Shown here: piece after piece, positions 30,841 through 39,497 of the stretch
Position numbering within the stretch: the stretch's first letter is position 1
Layout: every line of letters starts with the position of its first letter
Source: Mycolicibacterium sp.
GTDB lineage: Bacteria > Actinomycetota > Actinomycetes > Mycobacteriales > Mycobacteriaceae
Assembly (NCBI RefSeq): GCF_016462545.1
Contig: NZ_JAEMTA010000003.1
Location: forward strand, 69,553 to 133,552
Length of the DNA: 64,000 nt
Direction: 5' to 3'
Made by a program: the position numbers and the translations under genes
The notes under the pieces: model-generated
What the model saw: the letters and a program-made list of their open reading frames with translations, nothing else
Databases searched by the model: none
What the model was told of the DNA's origin: nothing

Positions 30841-32660
30841 CGCCGCGCGCCTCGTCCGTGCCGCTGGGCGGCCAGTCGAACCGGCGCATTGTCCGTGCCG
30901 TACCCGTCGTAAACACCAAGGCGCTGAACGAATTCGAAGAACACGTTGCCTACGGTGCGCGTGTAGAAGTGGATGAACGCTCCGTCGGCACTGCGGTCGT
31001 AGAGCAGATCGAGCTCGCGAAGTTCCGCAACGACGTCCTCGTCGACTCCGAAGCGGCCGGCCACGTAGTCGTAGTAATTGTCCGGCACGGCCAGAAACGG
31101 CAGGCCCCGTGACTGCGCTGCGCGGGCGAAGGCGACGACGTCAGTGCACGCGAAAGCGACGTGCTGCGGCATCACATTCTTCTCGAGGACTTGCGGAGCC
31201 ACGTTGAGCGGCAACCGAATCGCGCCGTCGGCGGTGCGCATCACCTGGCTGCGCACCAGGCCGCTTGGTCCTGCGACTTCAGTCGGGTCATCCGCGGCGA
31301 GCCCGAAGACGCTGGTGAGGAAGAGGACAGCCTCATCAGCGGTCTGCCAGGGTACGGCCAGGTTGACGTGATCGATGTGTCGCAGTGGCGCAACGGTTTT
31401 GGGCGGCAGACCGTCCTCGAACTCGCCGACCCACGGTGGCGGCGACCCGGCCGGTGGCGCGCTGACCCAGAAGAACTCGGTCCCGTCGGGCGCGACGGCA
31501 CCGCTCAGCGGCTGTTCGGCCGCGTAGGTCCGTCGGTAGGCCGGCGCCGCCATCAGGTCGGTGGCGCGCCGAGAGGTCGCGTCACCGTCGGGTACCTGCA
31601 GACCGACCGCGGCGACGTGCGGCGCCTGGTCCCGGGCCTGATGCTCGTTGAGCACGAGGCGGACGTCACCCGAGGTCCACAGGGACACCGGCTTGGTGCG
31701 GTGGCGGCCCCCAAGCGTGAAGCCCAGTTGGGCGAGAAGCACCTCGACGTCGCTGGTGTCCTCGGCCTTCAACTCGACGAAGTCGAATCCCACGGGCGGT
31801 TTGGCGTCGGCCACCGGCGTCAGGGTCCCGGTGCGGCCCGCGCCGGGAAGTGCAGCGACCTTGTCCTGCAACCAGACCAGCGATCGCAGTGCGTGGACCG
31901 CGGTGCGGTCGGGGTCGGTCTGGCGGAAGGTGTCGTTGAAGACCTCGAGGGACAGGGGCCCGTCGAAGCCGGTCTCCAGAACATGGGAGACGAACGTTGC
32001 CAGGTCGAAGGCACCTTCGCCGGGGAAGAGCCGATGATGTCGGCTCCAGGACAGCACGTCCATGGACAGCGCGGGCGCGTCGGCGAGCTGAAGGTAGAAG
32101 ATCTTGTCCCCGGGGATGTCCTCGATCGCGGCGGGATGGTGGCCGCGGGACAGCACGTGAAAGCTGTCCAGGCACACGCCGACCGCGGGGTGGTCGGCCG
32201 CCTTCACGATGCGCCAGGCCCGCCGGTAGTCGTCCACGAAGCGCCCCCAGGCCAGTGCCTCGAACGCGATCCGGATGTCGTGGCGGGCGGCGACGTCGCC
32301 GAGTCTGCGCAGCTGGTCGGCCGAGTGCTCGTCTGAGTCAACGGTCGCCGTCGCCACGTTGCTGCAGACCAGGACCGTGTGGATGCCGAGTCGCCGGGCT
32401 GTCGCGAAGGTGGCCGCCGCGCGCCGCAGGTTCTCGGTGAAGGTCGCCTCGTCGACCCCCTCGATATCGCGAAGTGGCTGGTAGAGGTCCAGCGAGAGCC
32501 CGAGCCGCGTCGCGAGCCCACGGATCTCCTCGGGGCTGTGGTCGCTGGCGATCAAGTCCGGCTCGAAGACCTCCACGCCGTCGAATCCCGCGGCGGCGCA
32601 GGCGTGCAGCTTCTCGACGAGGGACCCGCTGATGGACACGGTCGCGATGGACGTCTTCAT
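30837..32660 (-). CDS. qsuB: 3-dehydroshikimate dehydratase fused to HPPD-like domain (QsuB type)
   Basis: A 607-residue fusion. Residues 1-280 form a xylose-isomerase-like barrel with metal ligands in FEALAW, CLDSFH, LQLADA and SLEVFND, as in QsuB/AroZ enzymes that dehydrate 3-dehydroshikimate to protocatechuate. Residues 300-607 form two VOC modules like 4-hydroxyphenylpyruvate dioxygenase, keeping HIDHVNLAV, QHVAFACTD and GNVFFEFVQR, equivalent to its two His and one Glu iron ligands. ATG 32660 has GGAGG 7 bases upstream. The operator at 32683 lies just before it. It links the quinate/shikimate branch to the pca genes. Confidence 0.95.
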   Translation of the reverse strand: MKTSIATVSISGSLVEKLHACAAAGFDGVEVFEPDLIASDHSPEEIRGLATRLGLSLDLYQPLRDIEGVDEATFTENLRRAAATFATARRLGIHTVLVCSNVATATVDSDEHSADQLRRLGDVAARHDIRIAFEALAWGRFVDDYRRAWRIVKAADHPAVGVCLDSFHVLSRGHHPAAIEDIPGDKIFYLQLADAPALSMDVLSWSRHHRLFPGEGAFDLATFVSHVLETGFDGPLSLEVFNDTFRQTDPDRTAVHALRSLVWLQDKVAALPGAGRTGTLTPVADAKPPVGFDFVELKAEDTSDVEVLLAQLGFTLGGRHRTKPVSLWTSGDVRLVLNEHQARDQAPHVAAVGLQVPDGDATSRRATDLMAAPAYRRTYAAEQPLSGAVAPDGTEFFWVSAPPAGSPPPWVGEFEDGLPPKTVAPLRHIDHVNLAVPWQTADEAVLFLTSVFGLAADDPTEVAGPSGLVRSQVMRTADGAIRLPLNVAPQVLEKNVMPQHVAFACTDVVAFARAAQSRGLPFLAVPDNYYDYVAGRFGVDEDVVAELRELDLLYDRSADGAFIHFYTRTVGNVFFEFVQRLGVYDGYGTDNAPVRLAAQRHGRGARR

Positions 32661-32682
32661 GATGTGCCTCCAATCACACACC

Positions 32683-32706
32683 AATGTACTAAACGGTTAA
32701 TACATT
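32683..32706. promoter_or_regulatory. Palindromic operator 1 of the quinate/shikimate regulon
   Basis: A 24-bp imperfect palindrome, 20 of 24 bases symmetric. The outer arms are AATGTA and TACATT, and the inner part reads TAA-ACG-GTTA. It lies between the dehydratase fusion gene (leftward) and the TetR gene (rightward), 23 bp from the former. A close copy lies at 33467. It probably binds the adjacent TetR protein. Confidence 0.7.
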
Positions 32707-32756
32707 CGAAAGCCCATCGGCGAGATCGAGCATGTCGCCGCAGTAAGCTGCCGATC

Positions 32757-33401
32757 GTGACCGCCCCCGAGCCGAAACGGGAACTGCTGCGCGACGCCGA
32801 ACGCACCCGCGCCGAGGTGCTGGCCGTCGCCACCGAGGTGTTCGCCGAGTCGGGGTACTCCGGGGCCAGGGTGGATGAGATCGCTCAGCGCACCCGCACC
32901 ACCAAACGGATGATCTACTACTACTTCGGCGGCAAGGAGGGCCTGTACCTCGCCGTCCTGGAGAGCGCCTACCGCGGTATCCGCGAGGCCGAACAGAAGC
33001 TGCAGGTCGACCACGTCGACCCCGTCGAGGCGATGCGCAGGCTGGCCGAGCTCACCTTCGATCACCACCTCGACCACGAGGCCTTCATCAGGCTGGTGTC
33101 GATCGAGAACATCCACCGCGGCGAGTTCATCGGCCAGCTCGACTCCCTGCGCTCCATCTCTCAACCCGCGACGTCACTGCTCGACGAGATTCTCCTCCGC
33201 GGGCGGGAGCAGGGCAGTTTCCGCGCCGACGTGGACGCGCTCGACGTGCACATCGTGATCAGTTCCTACTGCGTCTTCCAGGTTGCGAACCGGCACACGT
33301 TCGGGTTCCTCTTCGGTGTCGACTTCACCGAGCTCACGCAGCGCGCTCACATGCGACGGATGATCGGCGACGTCGTCGTCGGCTGGCTTACCTCCCACTA
33401 G
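32757..33401 (+). CDS. TetR-family regulator of quinate/shikimate genes
   Basis: A 214-residue TetR regulator. The DNA-binding part is EVLAVATEVFAESGYSGARVDEIAQRTRTTKRMIYYYF (about 20-58), followed by a TetR_C-type ligand domain with FDHHLDHEAFIRLVSIENIHRG, similar to regulators of aromatic degradation. It starts at GTG 32757, divergent from the 3-dehydroshikimate dehydratase and 105 bp upstream of the dehydrogenase-transporter-pca genes. Matching palindromes flank it on both sides, so it most likely represses both units until a pathway intermediate binds (inference). Confidence 0.92.
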   Translation: MTAPEPKRELLRDAERTRAEVLAVATEVFAESGYSGARVDEIAQRTRTTKRMIYYYFGGKEGLYLAVLESAYRGIREAEQKLQVDHVDPVEAMRRLAELTFDHHLDHEAFIRLVSIENIHRGEFIGQLDSLRSISQPATSLLDEILLRGREQGSFRADVDALDVHIVISSYCVFQVANRHTFGFLFGVDFTELTQRAHMRRMIGDVVVGWLTSH

Positions 33402-33466
33402 TACTAGTACGAGACCCCGCCCACACATTGGGGGTTGACGAGATGCACGCCACACTGCTCTAATTT

Positions 33467-33489
33467 GTGTACGTACCAGTTAGTACATT
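33467..33489. promoter_or_regulatory. Palindromic operator 2 of the quinate/shikimate regulon
   Basis: Read on the minus strand this site begins AATGTACTAAC and ends GTACAC. It shares AATGTACTAA and the GGT-N3-TACA part with operator 1 at 32683. It lies 18-40 bp upstream of the dehydrogenase start (GTG 33507), a position that would block transcription of the rightward transporter and pca genes. Confidence 0.7.
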
Positions 33490-33506
33490 AATGAGAGCGG
33501 TGCCTA

Positions 33507-34364
33507 GTGAGTGTCACACCCTTCCTGGTCGGCCTCGTCGGCGTCGGCGTCGGACCGTCCCTCACACCTGCGCTGCACATGGCCGAGGGCAAGGCCCACG
33601 GGCTGGACTACCTCTACCGCACCATCGACCTCCGCGAGATCGGCATCGTCCCCGACCGCGTCGGCGAGGTATTGACCTGGGCACGCGCCCTCGGCTTCAA
33701 CGCCCTCAACGTCACGCACCCCTGCAAGCAACTGGTCATAGATCACCTCGACACCGTCGACGCCGCGGCCGCCGCCCTCGGCGCGGTCAACACGGTCGTC
33801 TTCGACGGCCCGCGCACGATCGGCTACAACACCGACGCGCCGGGTTTCGCGACGGGATTCGCCGAGGGACTGCCCGGGGCCGCCACCGCGAACGTCGTCC
33901 TGCTCGGCGCGGGTGGCGCAGGCGCGGCCGTCGGGCATGCCCTGCTCGAACTGGGCGCCGACCACCTCACCGTCGTCGATCTCGACGTCGATCGCGCCTC
34001 GGCTCTCGCCGGTGAACTCGCCGCGAGGCACCCGGACGCCCGCGTCGACTCGTCGGCGTTCGACAAACTGGCGGTGCTGCTGCCGCAGAGTGATGGCGTC
34101 GTGCACTGCACGCCCACCGGGATGGCCGACCACCCCGGCCTGCCGTTCGACGCAGACCTGTTGCACACGGACCTCTGGATCGCCGACATCGTCTACCGCC
34201 CGCTGAACACCGCGCTGTTGACCGCGGCTCGACGCATCGGCTGCCGCACGCTCGACGGGGGACACATGGCCGTGCACCAGGCCACCACCGCGTTCGGTCT
34301 GATCACCGGCATCACGCCGGACGCCGCCAGAATGTCGCGGCACTTTCGAAGTCTCGTCGGGTAA
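33507..34364 (+). CDS. Quinate/shikimate dehydrogenase (AroE/QsuD type)
   Basis: A 285-residue member of the shikimate dehydrogenase family, converting shikimate or quinate to the 3-dehydro forms with NAD(P). The substrate loop GVGPSLTPALH, catalytic Lys74 (NVTHPCKQ), Asp110 (GYNTDAPGF) and dinucleotide loop LLGAGGAGAA (132-141) are intact. Next to the nucleotide loop, VVDLDVDRA carries an Asp, which favours NAD over NADP and fits a catabolic role. GTG 33507 follows operator 2 closely. Neighbours support a degradative, QsuD-like role. Confidence 0.93.
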   Translation: MSVTPFLVGLVGVGVGPSLTPALHMAEGKAHGLDYLYRTIDLREIGIVPDRVGEVLTWARALGFNALNVTHPCKQLVIDHLDTVDAAAAALGAVNTVVFDGPRTIGYNTDAPGFATGFAEGLPGAATANVVLLGAGGAGAAVGHALLELGADHLTVVDLDVDRASALAGELAARHPDARVDSSAFDKLAVLLPQSDGVVHCTPTGMADHPGLPFDADLLHTDLWIADIVYRPLNTALLTAARRIGCRTLDGGHMAVHQATTAFGLITGITPDAARMSRHFRSLVG

Positions 34365-34410
34365 TTCGCACCCGCCGCCCGATTCGCACATGGAAACTAG
34401 GAGGAACCCG

Positions 34411-35769
34411 ATGACCGCAACCCACCAGAATTCGCCCGGCGGCACACCGCCGGACGGACCCGTGCGCACACCGAGGCGTGCCGCGTTGGCCAGCTTCATG
34501 GGAAGTGCGGTCGAGTACTACGACTTCTTCCTCTTCGGCCAGGCCGCCGCGCTGATCTTCCCCAGGGTGTTCTTCCCGGAGGGGGGCGGACAGGCCGCGC
34601 TTCTGATGTCGTTCGCGACCTTTGGCGTCGCCTACTTCGCCCGACCGGTCGGCGCCTTCGTGCTCGGCCACTTCGGCGACCGGATCGGCCGCCAGAAGGT
34701 GTTGATGTTCACCATCGTGCTGATGGGCGTCTCGACCTTCGCGATCGGCTGCCTCCCCACCTACGGCACTGCCGGCTACCTGGGGCTGACCCTCCTGGTG
34801 CTCTGCCGACTGCTGCAGGGCTTCTCCGCCGCGGGCGAGCAGGCCGGTGCCAGCTCCCTGACGCTCGAACACGCCCCCGACCACCAGCGCGCGTTCTACA
34901 CCTCGTGGACGCTGACCGGAACGCAGGGCGGCCTCATCCTGGCGTCGCTGGTGCTGATCCCGTTCGTCTCACTGTCCGACGAAGCCGAACTCTCCTGGGG
35001 TTGGCGCGTGCCGTTCTGGCTCAGCGCCGTCGTCGTGCTCGTCGCGTACTTCATCCGCCGGAAACTGCACGAGACACCCGAGTTCGAAGAGGCCAAGGCG
35101 GCTGGCGACATCGCGAAGATGCCGCTCAAGCCATTGCTGCGCGACCACTGGCGCGATGTACTGCGAGTGTTCTTCTGCGCCTTCATCGCTGCGGTGTCGA
35201 CGGTCTTCGGAACACTGGCCATCGCCTACGGCAAGAAGGTCGGGCTGCCCGCCGACATCACGCTGTGGCTGGTGGTCGTGGCGAACGTCGTCGCGCTGGG
35301 GACCCAGCCGCTGTTCGGCATGCTCGCCGACAGGATCGGTCGCAAACCGGTATTCGTCTATGGGGCGTTGTCCTCAGCTGCGCTGATGCCCTTCTACATG
35401 CTGTCGATGAGCAACGCCGATCACACGTTGACCTTCGTCCTCGCGATCGCCACCTTCGCGTTCGGCTACGGCGCCGCCAACGCCGTGTGGCCCTCCTTCT
35501 ACAACGAGATGTTCAGCACCAAGGTGCGCTTCTCCGGGGTCGCGATCGGCACCCAGCTCGGGTTCCTCGTCGCCGGCTTCGCACCGACGATCGTGACCGC
35601 GCTCGGCGGCATCCGCGAAGGCGGCTGGGTCGTCATCGGCGCGTTCACCGCCATCGTCTGCGTCATCGCGGCCGCGTCGGCTCTGACCGCTCGCGAGACC
35701 AAGGACGTCCCCACCGCGCTCCTCGGCAAGAAGAGCACGGCCTCCGCCCGCGACCTCATTCCCCACTAG
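34411..35769 (+). CDS. MHS-family MFS transporter, probable shikimate/quinate uptake
   Basis: A 452-residue twelve-helix transporter of the metabolite:H+ symporter family (ShiA, KgtP, ProP relatives). Signature parts are ASFMGSAVEYYDFFLFG in helix 1, LGHFGDRIGRQKVL after helix 2, RLLQGFSAAGEQAGAS in helix 4 and MLADRIGRKPVFVYG in the second half. ATG 34411 has AGGAGG at an ideal distance. It lies between the shikimate dehydrogenase (46 bp) and pcaH (11 bp), so import of shikimate, quinate or protocatechuate is the natural reading. Confidence 0.92.
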   Translation: MTATHQNSPGGTPPDGPVRTPRRAALASFMGSAVEYYDFFLFGQAAALIFPRVFFPEGGGQAALLMSFATFGVAYFARPVGAFVLGHFGDRIGRQKVLMFTIVLMGVSTFAIGCLPTYGTAGYLGLTLLVLCRLLQGFSAAGEQAGASSLTLEHAPDHQRAFYTSWTLTGTQGGLILASLVLIPFVSLSDEAELSWGWRVPFWLSAVVVLVAYFIRRKLHETPEFEEAKAAGDIAKMPLKPLLRDHWRDVLRVFFCAFIAAVSTVFGTLAIAYGKKVGLPADITLWLVVVANVVALGTQPLFGMLADRIGRKPVFVYGALSSAALMPFYMLSMSNADHTLTFVLAIATFAFGYGAANAVWPSFYNEMFSTKVRFSGVAIGTQLGFLVAGFAPTIVTALGGIREGGWVVIGAFTAIVCVIAAASALTARETKDVPTALLGKKSTASARDLIPH

Positions 35770-35780
35770 ACCCGGATCGG

Positions 35781-36566
35781 ATGACTGCAATGCCAAGCAC
35801 CGCAACCAATTCCGATAGCGCCTCGACCAGCCAGGCCGAGGTCAGCGCGGAGATCGCGGCAATCGAGAGCGCCTATCAGCGCGCTGGCGTCGAGGAGACG
35901 CAGCCGCGGCTGGACTACGCGCCGTACCGCAGCAGCCTGTTGCGGCATCCGACCAAGGACCTGCATCATGCGGACCCGGAGGGCGTCGAGCTCTGGACAC
36001 CGTGTTTCGGCGCACGTGACGTCAACGCCCTGGAGTCCGACCTGACCATCGGTCACCGCGGCGACCCGATCGGGGAGCGCATGGTCGTCACCGGCCGTGT
36101 GACCGACGGTGACGGCAGGCCGGTGCGCCGTCAGCTCGTCGAGATCTGGCAGGCCAATGCCGCAGGACGCTACATCCACCAGCGCGATCAGCATCCCGCC
36201 CCGATCGACCCCAACTTCACGGGTGTCGGGCGGTGCCTGACCGACGACGACGGTTACTACCGGTTCACCACCATCAAGCCGGGCCCGTATCCCTGGAAGA
36301 ACCACCGCAATGCGTGGCGGCCCGCGCACATCCACTTCTCGCTGTTCGGAACGGAATTCACGCAGCGGATGATCACCCAGATGTACTTCCCCGGCGACCA
36401 GCTGTTCCCACTCGATCCGATCTATCAGGCGATCACGGACGCGAAGGCTCGCGACCGGCTGGTCGCCACCTACGACCACGACGTCACCACCCACGAGTGG
36501 GCCACCGGGTACCGCTGGGACGTGGTGCTGACCGGTGCGTCGCGCACGCCCATGGAGCAATCGTGA
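35781..36566 (+). CDS. pcaH: Protocatechuate 3,4-dioxygenase beta subunit
   Basis: A 261-residue intradiol dioxygenase beta subunit carrying the ferric iron. Ligands are Tyr131 (GRYIHQRDQ), Tyr170 (GPYPWKNH), His183 and His185 (RPAHIHFS). With the alpha subunit it cleaves protocatechuate to 3-carboxy-cis,cis-muconate. It has the usual N-terminal arm (residues 25-70, with DLHH) that binds the alpha subunit. It starts at ATG 35781; its stop overlaps pcaG by 4 bp. Confidence 0.96.
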   Translation: MTAMPSTATNSDSASTSQAEVSAEIAAIESAYQRAGVEETQPRLDYAPYRSSLLRHPTKDLHHADPEGVELWTPCFGARDVNALESDLTIGHRGDPIGERMVVTGRVTDGDGRPVRRQLVEIWQANAAGRYIHQRDQHPAPIDPNFTGVGRCLTDDDGYYRFTTIKPGPYPWKNHRNAWRPAHIHFSLFGTEFTQRMITQMYFPGDQLFPLDPIYQAITDAKARDRLVATYDHDVTTHEWATGYRWDVVLTGASRTPMEQS

Positions 36567-37123
36567 CGACGTTGTCGACGGCGACACCGGGCCAGACGGT
36601 CGGCCCGTTCTTCGGGTACGCGCTTCCATTCGAACGCGGCAGCGAGTTGGTGCCACCCGGGTCGGCGGGGGCCATCCGGTTTCACGGCACCGTCACCGAC
36701 GGCGAGGGCACGCCGGTTCCCGATGCGCTGCTGGAGATCTGGCAGGCTGACGCCGACGGGCACGTGCCCACCGTCGGCGGCGCACTGAGCAGGGACGGCT
36801 GGACCTTCACCGGCTGGGGCCGGGCCGCCACGGATGACGAAGGGCGCTTTGGCTTCTCGACGGTTCTGCCCGGTGCTACGACGCCCGGTGCGGCGCCGTT
36901 CATCATGGTGACGATCTTCGCCCGTGGACTGCTGAACCGATTGTTCACCCGGGCCTACGTGCCCGGTGAGCAGGTGAACTCCGACCCGCTGCTGAGCTCG
37001 CTTCCCGCCGACCGGCGCGCGACCCTGATCGCGACCCGCGACGAGAACGGTCTGCGGTTCGACGTCCACCTGCAGGGCACCGACGAGACGGTGTTCCTGA
37101 GCTACCCGGGGCACCGGCCGTGA
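36563..37123 (+). CDS. pcaG: Protocatechuate 3,4-dioxygenase alpha subunit
   Basis: A 186-residue alpha subunit, homologous to PcaH but without the full set of iron ligands. It has TPGQTVGPFFGYALPFE at the start, LLEIWQADADG, WGRAATDDEGRFGF and FARGLLNRLFTRAYVPGE, all typical. It forms alpha-beta protomers with PcaH and completes the active site. It starts at GTG 36563 inside the pcaH stop and ends inside the pcaB start, so stoichiometric expression is ensured by coupling. Confidence 0.95.
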   Translation: MTTLSTATPGQTVGPFFGYALPFERGSELVPPGSAGAIRFHGTVTDGEGTPVPDALLEIWQADADGHVPTVGGALSRDGWTFTGWGRAATDDEGRFGFSTVLPGATTPGAAPFIMVTIFARGLLNRLFTRAYVPGEQVNSDPLLSSLPADRRATLIATRDENGLRFDVHLQGTDETVFLSYPGHRP

Positions 37124-38325
37124 CCGACCTCTTCTGGCCGGGCGATCACCTCGCCGGCGAGGCGATGAGCGACGCGGCGTTCCTGCGCGCGATCGTGACC
37201 GTCGAACAGGCCTGGCTCGCAGGTCTCGTCGATGTGGGTATCGCACCGGCGGCGGCGCGCATCACGCTGACGGGCTACCTCGACGCGGACGACGCCGAGG
37301 CCATCGCGGTCGGGGCCGACACGGACGGCAACCCGGTCTCGGGTGCGGTCGCCCTGCTGAGGCGACGCACGCCCGAGCCGGCCGCCCGCTGGTTGCACCG
37401 CGGGTTGACCAGTCAGGACGTCGTCGACTGCGCACTGATGCTGTGCCTTCAGGAGGTGCTCGACAAGATCGCCGGGGAGGTGGCCACCCAGGTCGATGTG
37501 TTGCGTGAACTGGCCGACACCCACCGCGACACGGCGATGCTCGCGCGCACGCTGACCCAGGCCGCGCTACCCAGCACCGTCGGGGTGAAGGTCGTCGCGT
37601 GGTTGTCCGGTCTGCTGGATGCGACCGAGTCGTTGGCCGACGTTCGGGCGGGGCTACCCGCACAGATCGGCGGCGCGGTGGGCACGCTGGCGGCGATCGT
37701 CGAATTGGCCGGCTCCGCGGAAGCCGCCGTGGCGCTCAGTGATTCGGTGGCCCGGGCGCTCGGGTTGGCGCCTGCACCGCCGTGGCACGGCACCCGCTCA
37801 CCGATCACCCGCGTCGGTGATCTGCTGGTCGGCTGCTGCGACGCGTGGGGGCACCTCGCGGCCGACGTCGCCACCGGCAGCCGCACGGAGATCGGCGAGT
37901 TCGCCGAGGGGCATGGCGGCGGCTCGTCGACCATGCCGCACAAGAACAATCCGGTGCGTTCGGTACTGATCCGGCGCGCAGCGCTGACCGCGGGCCCCCT
38001 GGCCGCCACGCTGCACACGGCGTCGGCGAGCAGCGTCGACGAGCGTGCCGATGGCGCCTGGCACGCCGAGTGGGCCACGATCCGTACGCTGGCCCGGCGA
38101 ACCGTCGTCGCGGCCGTCCACACCTCCGAACTGCTGGCCGGCCTGCGCGTCGACGCCGAGCGCGCCGCAGCCAACCTCGCCGCGGCGGGTGACCTCGGTG
38201 CCGAGCAGCGCACCATGGCCGAACTGGCAGGGCACCAACCCAATTCGTCGTACCTCGGCGCGGCCACCATGATCGTCGATGCCGCACTCGAACGCGCGGC
38301 CCGATACCGAAAGGATCTCCCGTGA
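37120..38325 (+). CDS. pcaB: 3-carboxy-cis,cis-muconate cycloisomerase
   Basis: A 401-residue member of the fumarase/aspartase superfamily, lactonising 3-carboxy-muconate to 4-carboxymuconolactone. The superfamily signature GGGSSTMPHKNNPV is intact, and RGLTSQDVVDCAL in the first domain is typical of PcaB. The length is a little shorter than the usual 450 residues because the C-terminal domain is compact. It starts at GTG 37120, overlapping pcaG by 4 bp, and overlaps pcaL by 4 bp. Confidence 0.95.
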   Translation: MTDLFWPGDHLAGEAMSDAAFLRAIVTVEQAWLAGLVDVGIAPAAARITLTGYLDADDAEAIAVGADTDGNPVSGAVALLRRRTPEPAARWLHRGLTSQDVVDCALMLCLQEVLDKIAGEVATQVDVLRELADTHRDTAMLARTLTQAALPSTVGVKVVAWLSGLLDATESLADVRAGLPAQIGGAVGTLAAIVELAGSAEAAVALSDSVARALGLAPAPPWHGTRSPITRVGDLLVGCCDAWGHLAADVATGSRTEIGEFAEGHGGGSSTMPHKNNPVRSVLIRRAALTAGPLAATLHTASASSVDERADGAWHAEWATIRTLARRTVVAAVHTSELLAGLRVDAERAAANLAAAGDLGAEQRTMAELAGHQPNSSYLGAATMIVDAALERAARYRKDLP

Positions 38326-39497
38326 GTGCCCCCCGACTCGTCGGCACCGACTTCGGCGGCCCGACCGACGCGCCCCTGCTGCTGCTCGGCCCGTCGCTCG
38401 GCACGTCGGCCGACACGCTGTGGGCCCGTGCGGCACTGCACCTACGCGCGCATCTGCGGGTGCTCGCGTGGGACCTGCCGGGGCACGGGCGCAGCCCGGC
38501 GGCAGATGCCTTCACCATTGCCGACCTGGCCACGGCCGTCCTTGCCCTCGCCGACAGACTCGGTGCCGAAACCTTCCACTACGCAGGCGATTCCGTCGGC
38601 GGCTGCGTCGGCCTGCAGTTGCTTCTCGACGCGCCGCGCCGGGTGGCGTCGGCCACGGTGCTCTGCACCGGCGCCAAGATCGGTACCACCGACGGCTGGC
38701 ACGAGCGCGCCGCCGCGGTGCGCGGTGACGGAATCGCCGCCGTCCTGGGTGGCGCTGCGCAGCGCTGGTTCGGCCATGGTTTCACCGGCAACCAGCCCGA
38801 CCTGTCCTCGGTCCTGCTGGGAGCGCTGCGCGACACCGATCCCGAGAGCTACGCGCAGACATGCGAAGCGCTGGCAGGCTTCGACGTCACCGACCGGTTG
38901 TCCGACATCGCCACCCCCGTCCTGGCGATCGCCGGTGGTGACGACACGCCCACTCCCCCGGAGTCGTTGCAGCGCATCGCCTCCGGCGTAAGGCACGGTC
39001 GCCTCGAGGTGCTCGACGGAGTCGGGCACCTGGCGCCGGCGGAAGCACCGGTGCGCGTGGCCGAGTTGATCGCCGCGCACTGCGGCATCGACACCACCCG
39101 CCCCCACACCACCGACGCCGTGTACGACGCCGGCATGACCGTGCGTCGCGCCGTGCTCGGCGACGCCCACGTCGACCGCGCGGTCGCCGGGACCACCGAC
39201 CTCACCGCCGACTTCCAGCGGATGATCACCGAGTACGCGTGGGGCACCATCTGGACCAGGCCCGGCCTGGACCGCCGCAGCCGCTCGATGATCACGCTCA
39301 CCGCCCTGGTCGCCCGCGGCCACCACGAGGAACTGGCCATGCACCTGCGCGCTGCACGCCGCAACGGGCTGACGGCAGACGAGATCAAGGAGCTGCTGAT
39401 GCAGACCGCGATCTACTGCGGGGTCCCCGACGCCAACACGGCGTTTCGCATCGCCACGACGGTGCTCGCCGACTATGACGCGGAGGAACACTCGTGA
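38322..39497 (+). CDS. pcaL: PcaL: 3-oxoadipate enol-lactonase / 4-carboxymuconolactone decarboxylase fusion
   Basis: A 391-residue fusion of two consecutive enzymes. Residues 1-250 are an alpha/beta hydrolase (PcaD) with nucleophile Ser91 in AGDSVGG, and His in DGVGHLAPAEAP. Residues 265-391 are a CMD domain (PcaC) with RSMITLTALVARGHHEELAMHLRAARRNGLTADEIKE and QTAIYCGVPDANTAF. The decarboxylase product is the lactonase substrate, so the fusion channels two steps to 3-oxoadipate. This arrangement is typical of actinobacteria. It is coupled by 4-bp overlaps on both sides. Confidence 0.95.
   Translation: MSAPRLVGTDFGGPTDAPLLLLGPSLGTSADTLWARAALHLRAHLRVLAWDLPGHGRSPAADAFTIADLATAVLALADRLGAETFHYAGDSVGGCVGLQLLLDAPRRVASATVLCTGAKIGTTDGWHERAAAVRGDGIAAVLGGAAQRWFGHGFTGNQPDLSSVLLGALRDTDPESYAQTCEALAGFDVTDRLSDIATPVLAIAGGDDTPTPPESLQRIASGVRHGRLEVLDGVGHLAPAEAPVRVAELIAAHCGIDTTRPHTTDAVYDAGMTVRRAVLGDAHVDRAVAGTTDLTADFQRMITEYAWGTIWTRPGLDRRSRSMITLTALVARGHHEELAMHLRAARRNGLTADEIKELLMQTAIYCGVPDANTAFRIATTVLADYDAEEHS

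Noticed and set aside
33398-33410. GTACTAGTAC and CTAGTACTAG palindromes over the TetR stop codon
   Set aside because: They overlap coding sequence, resemble the operators only in GTAC, and lack the longer AATGTACTAA pattern. Chance or terminator remnant is more likely.
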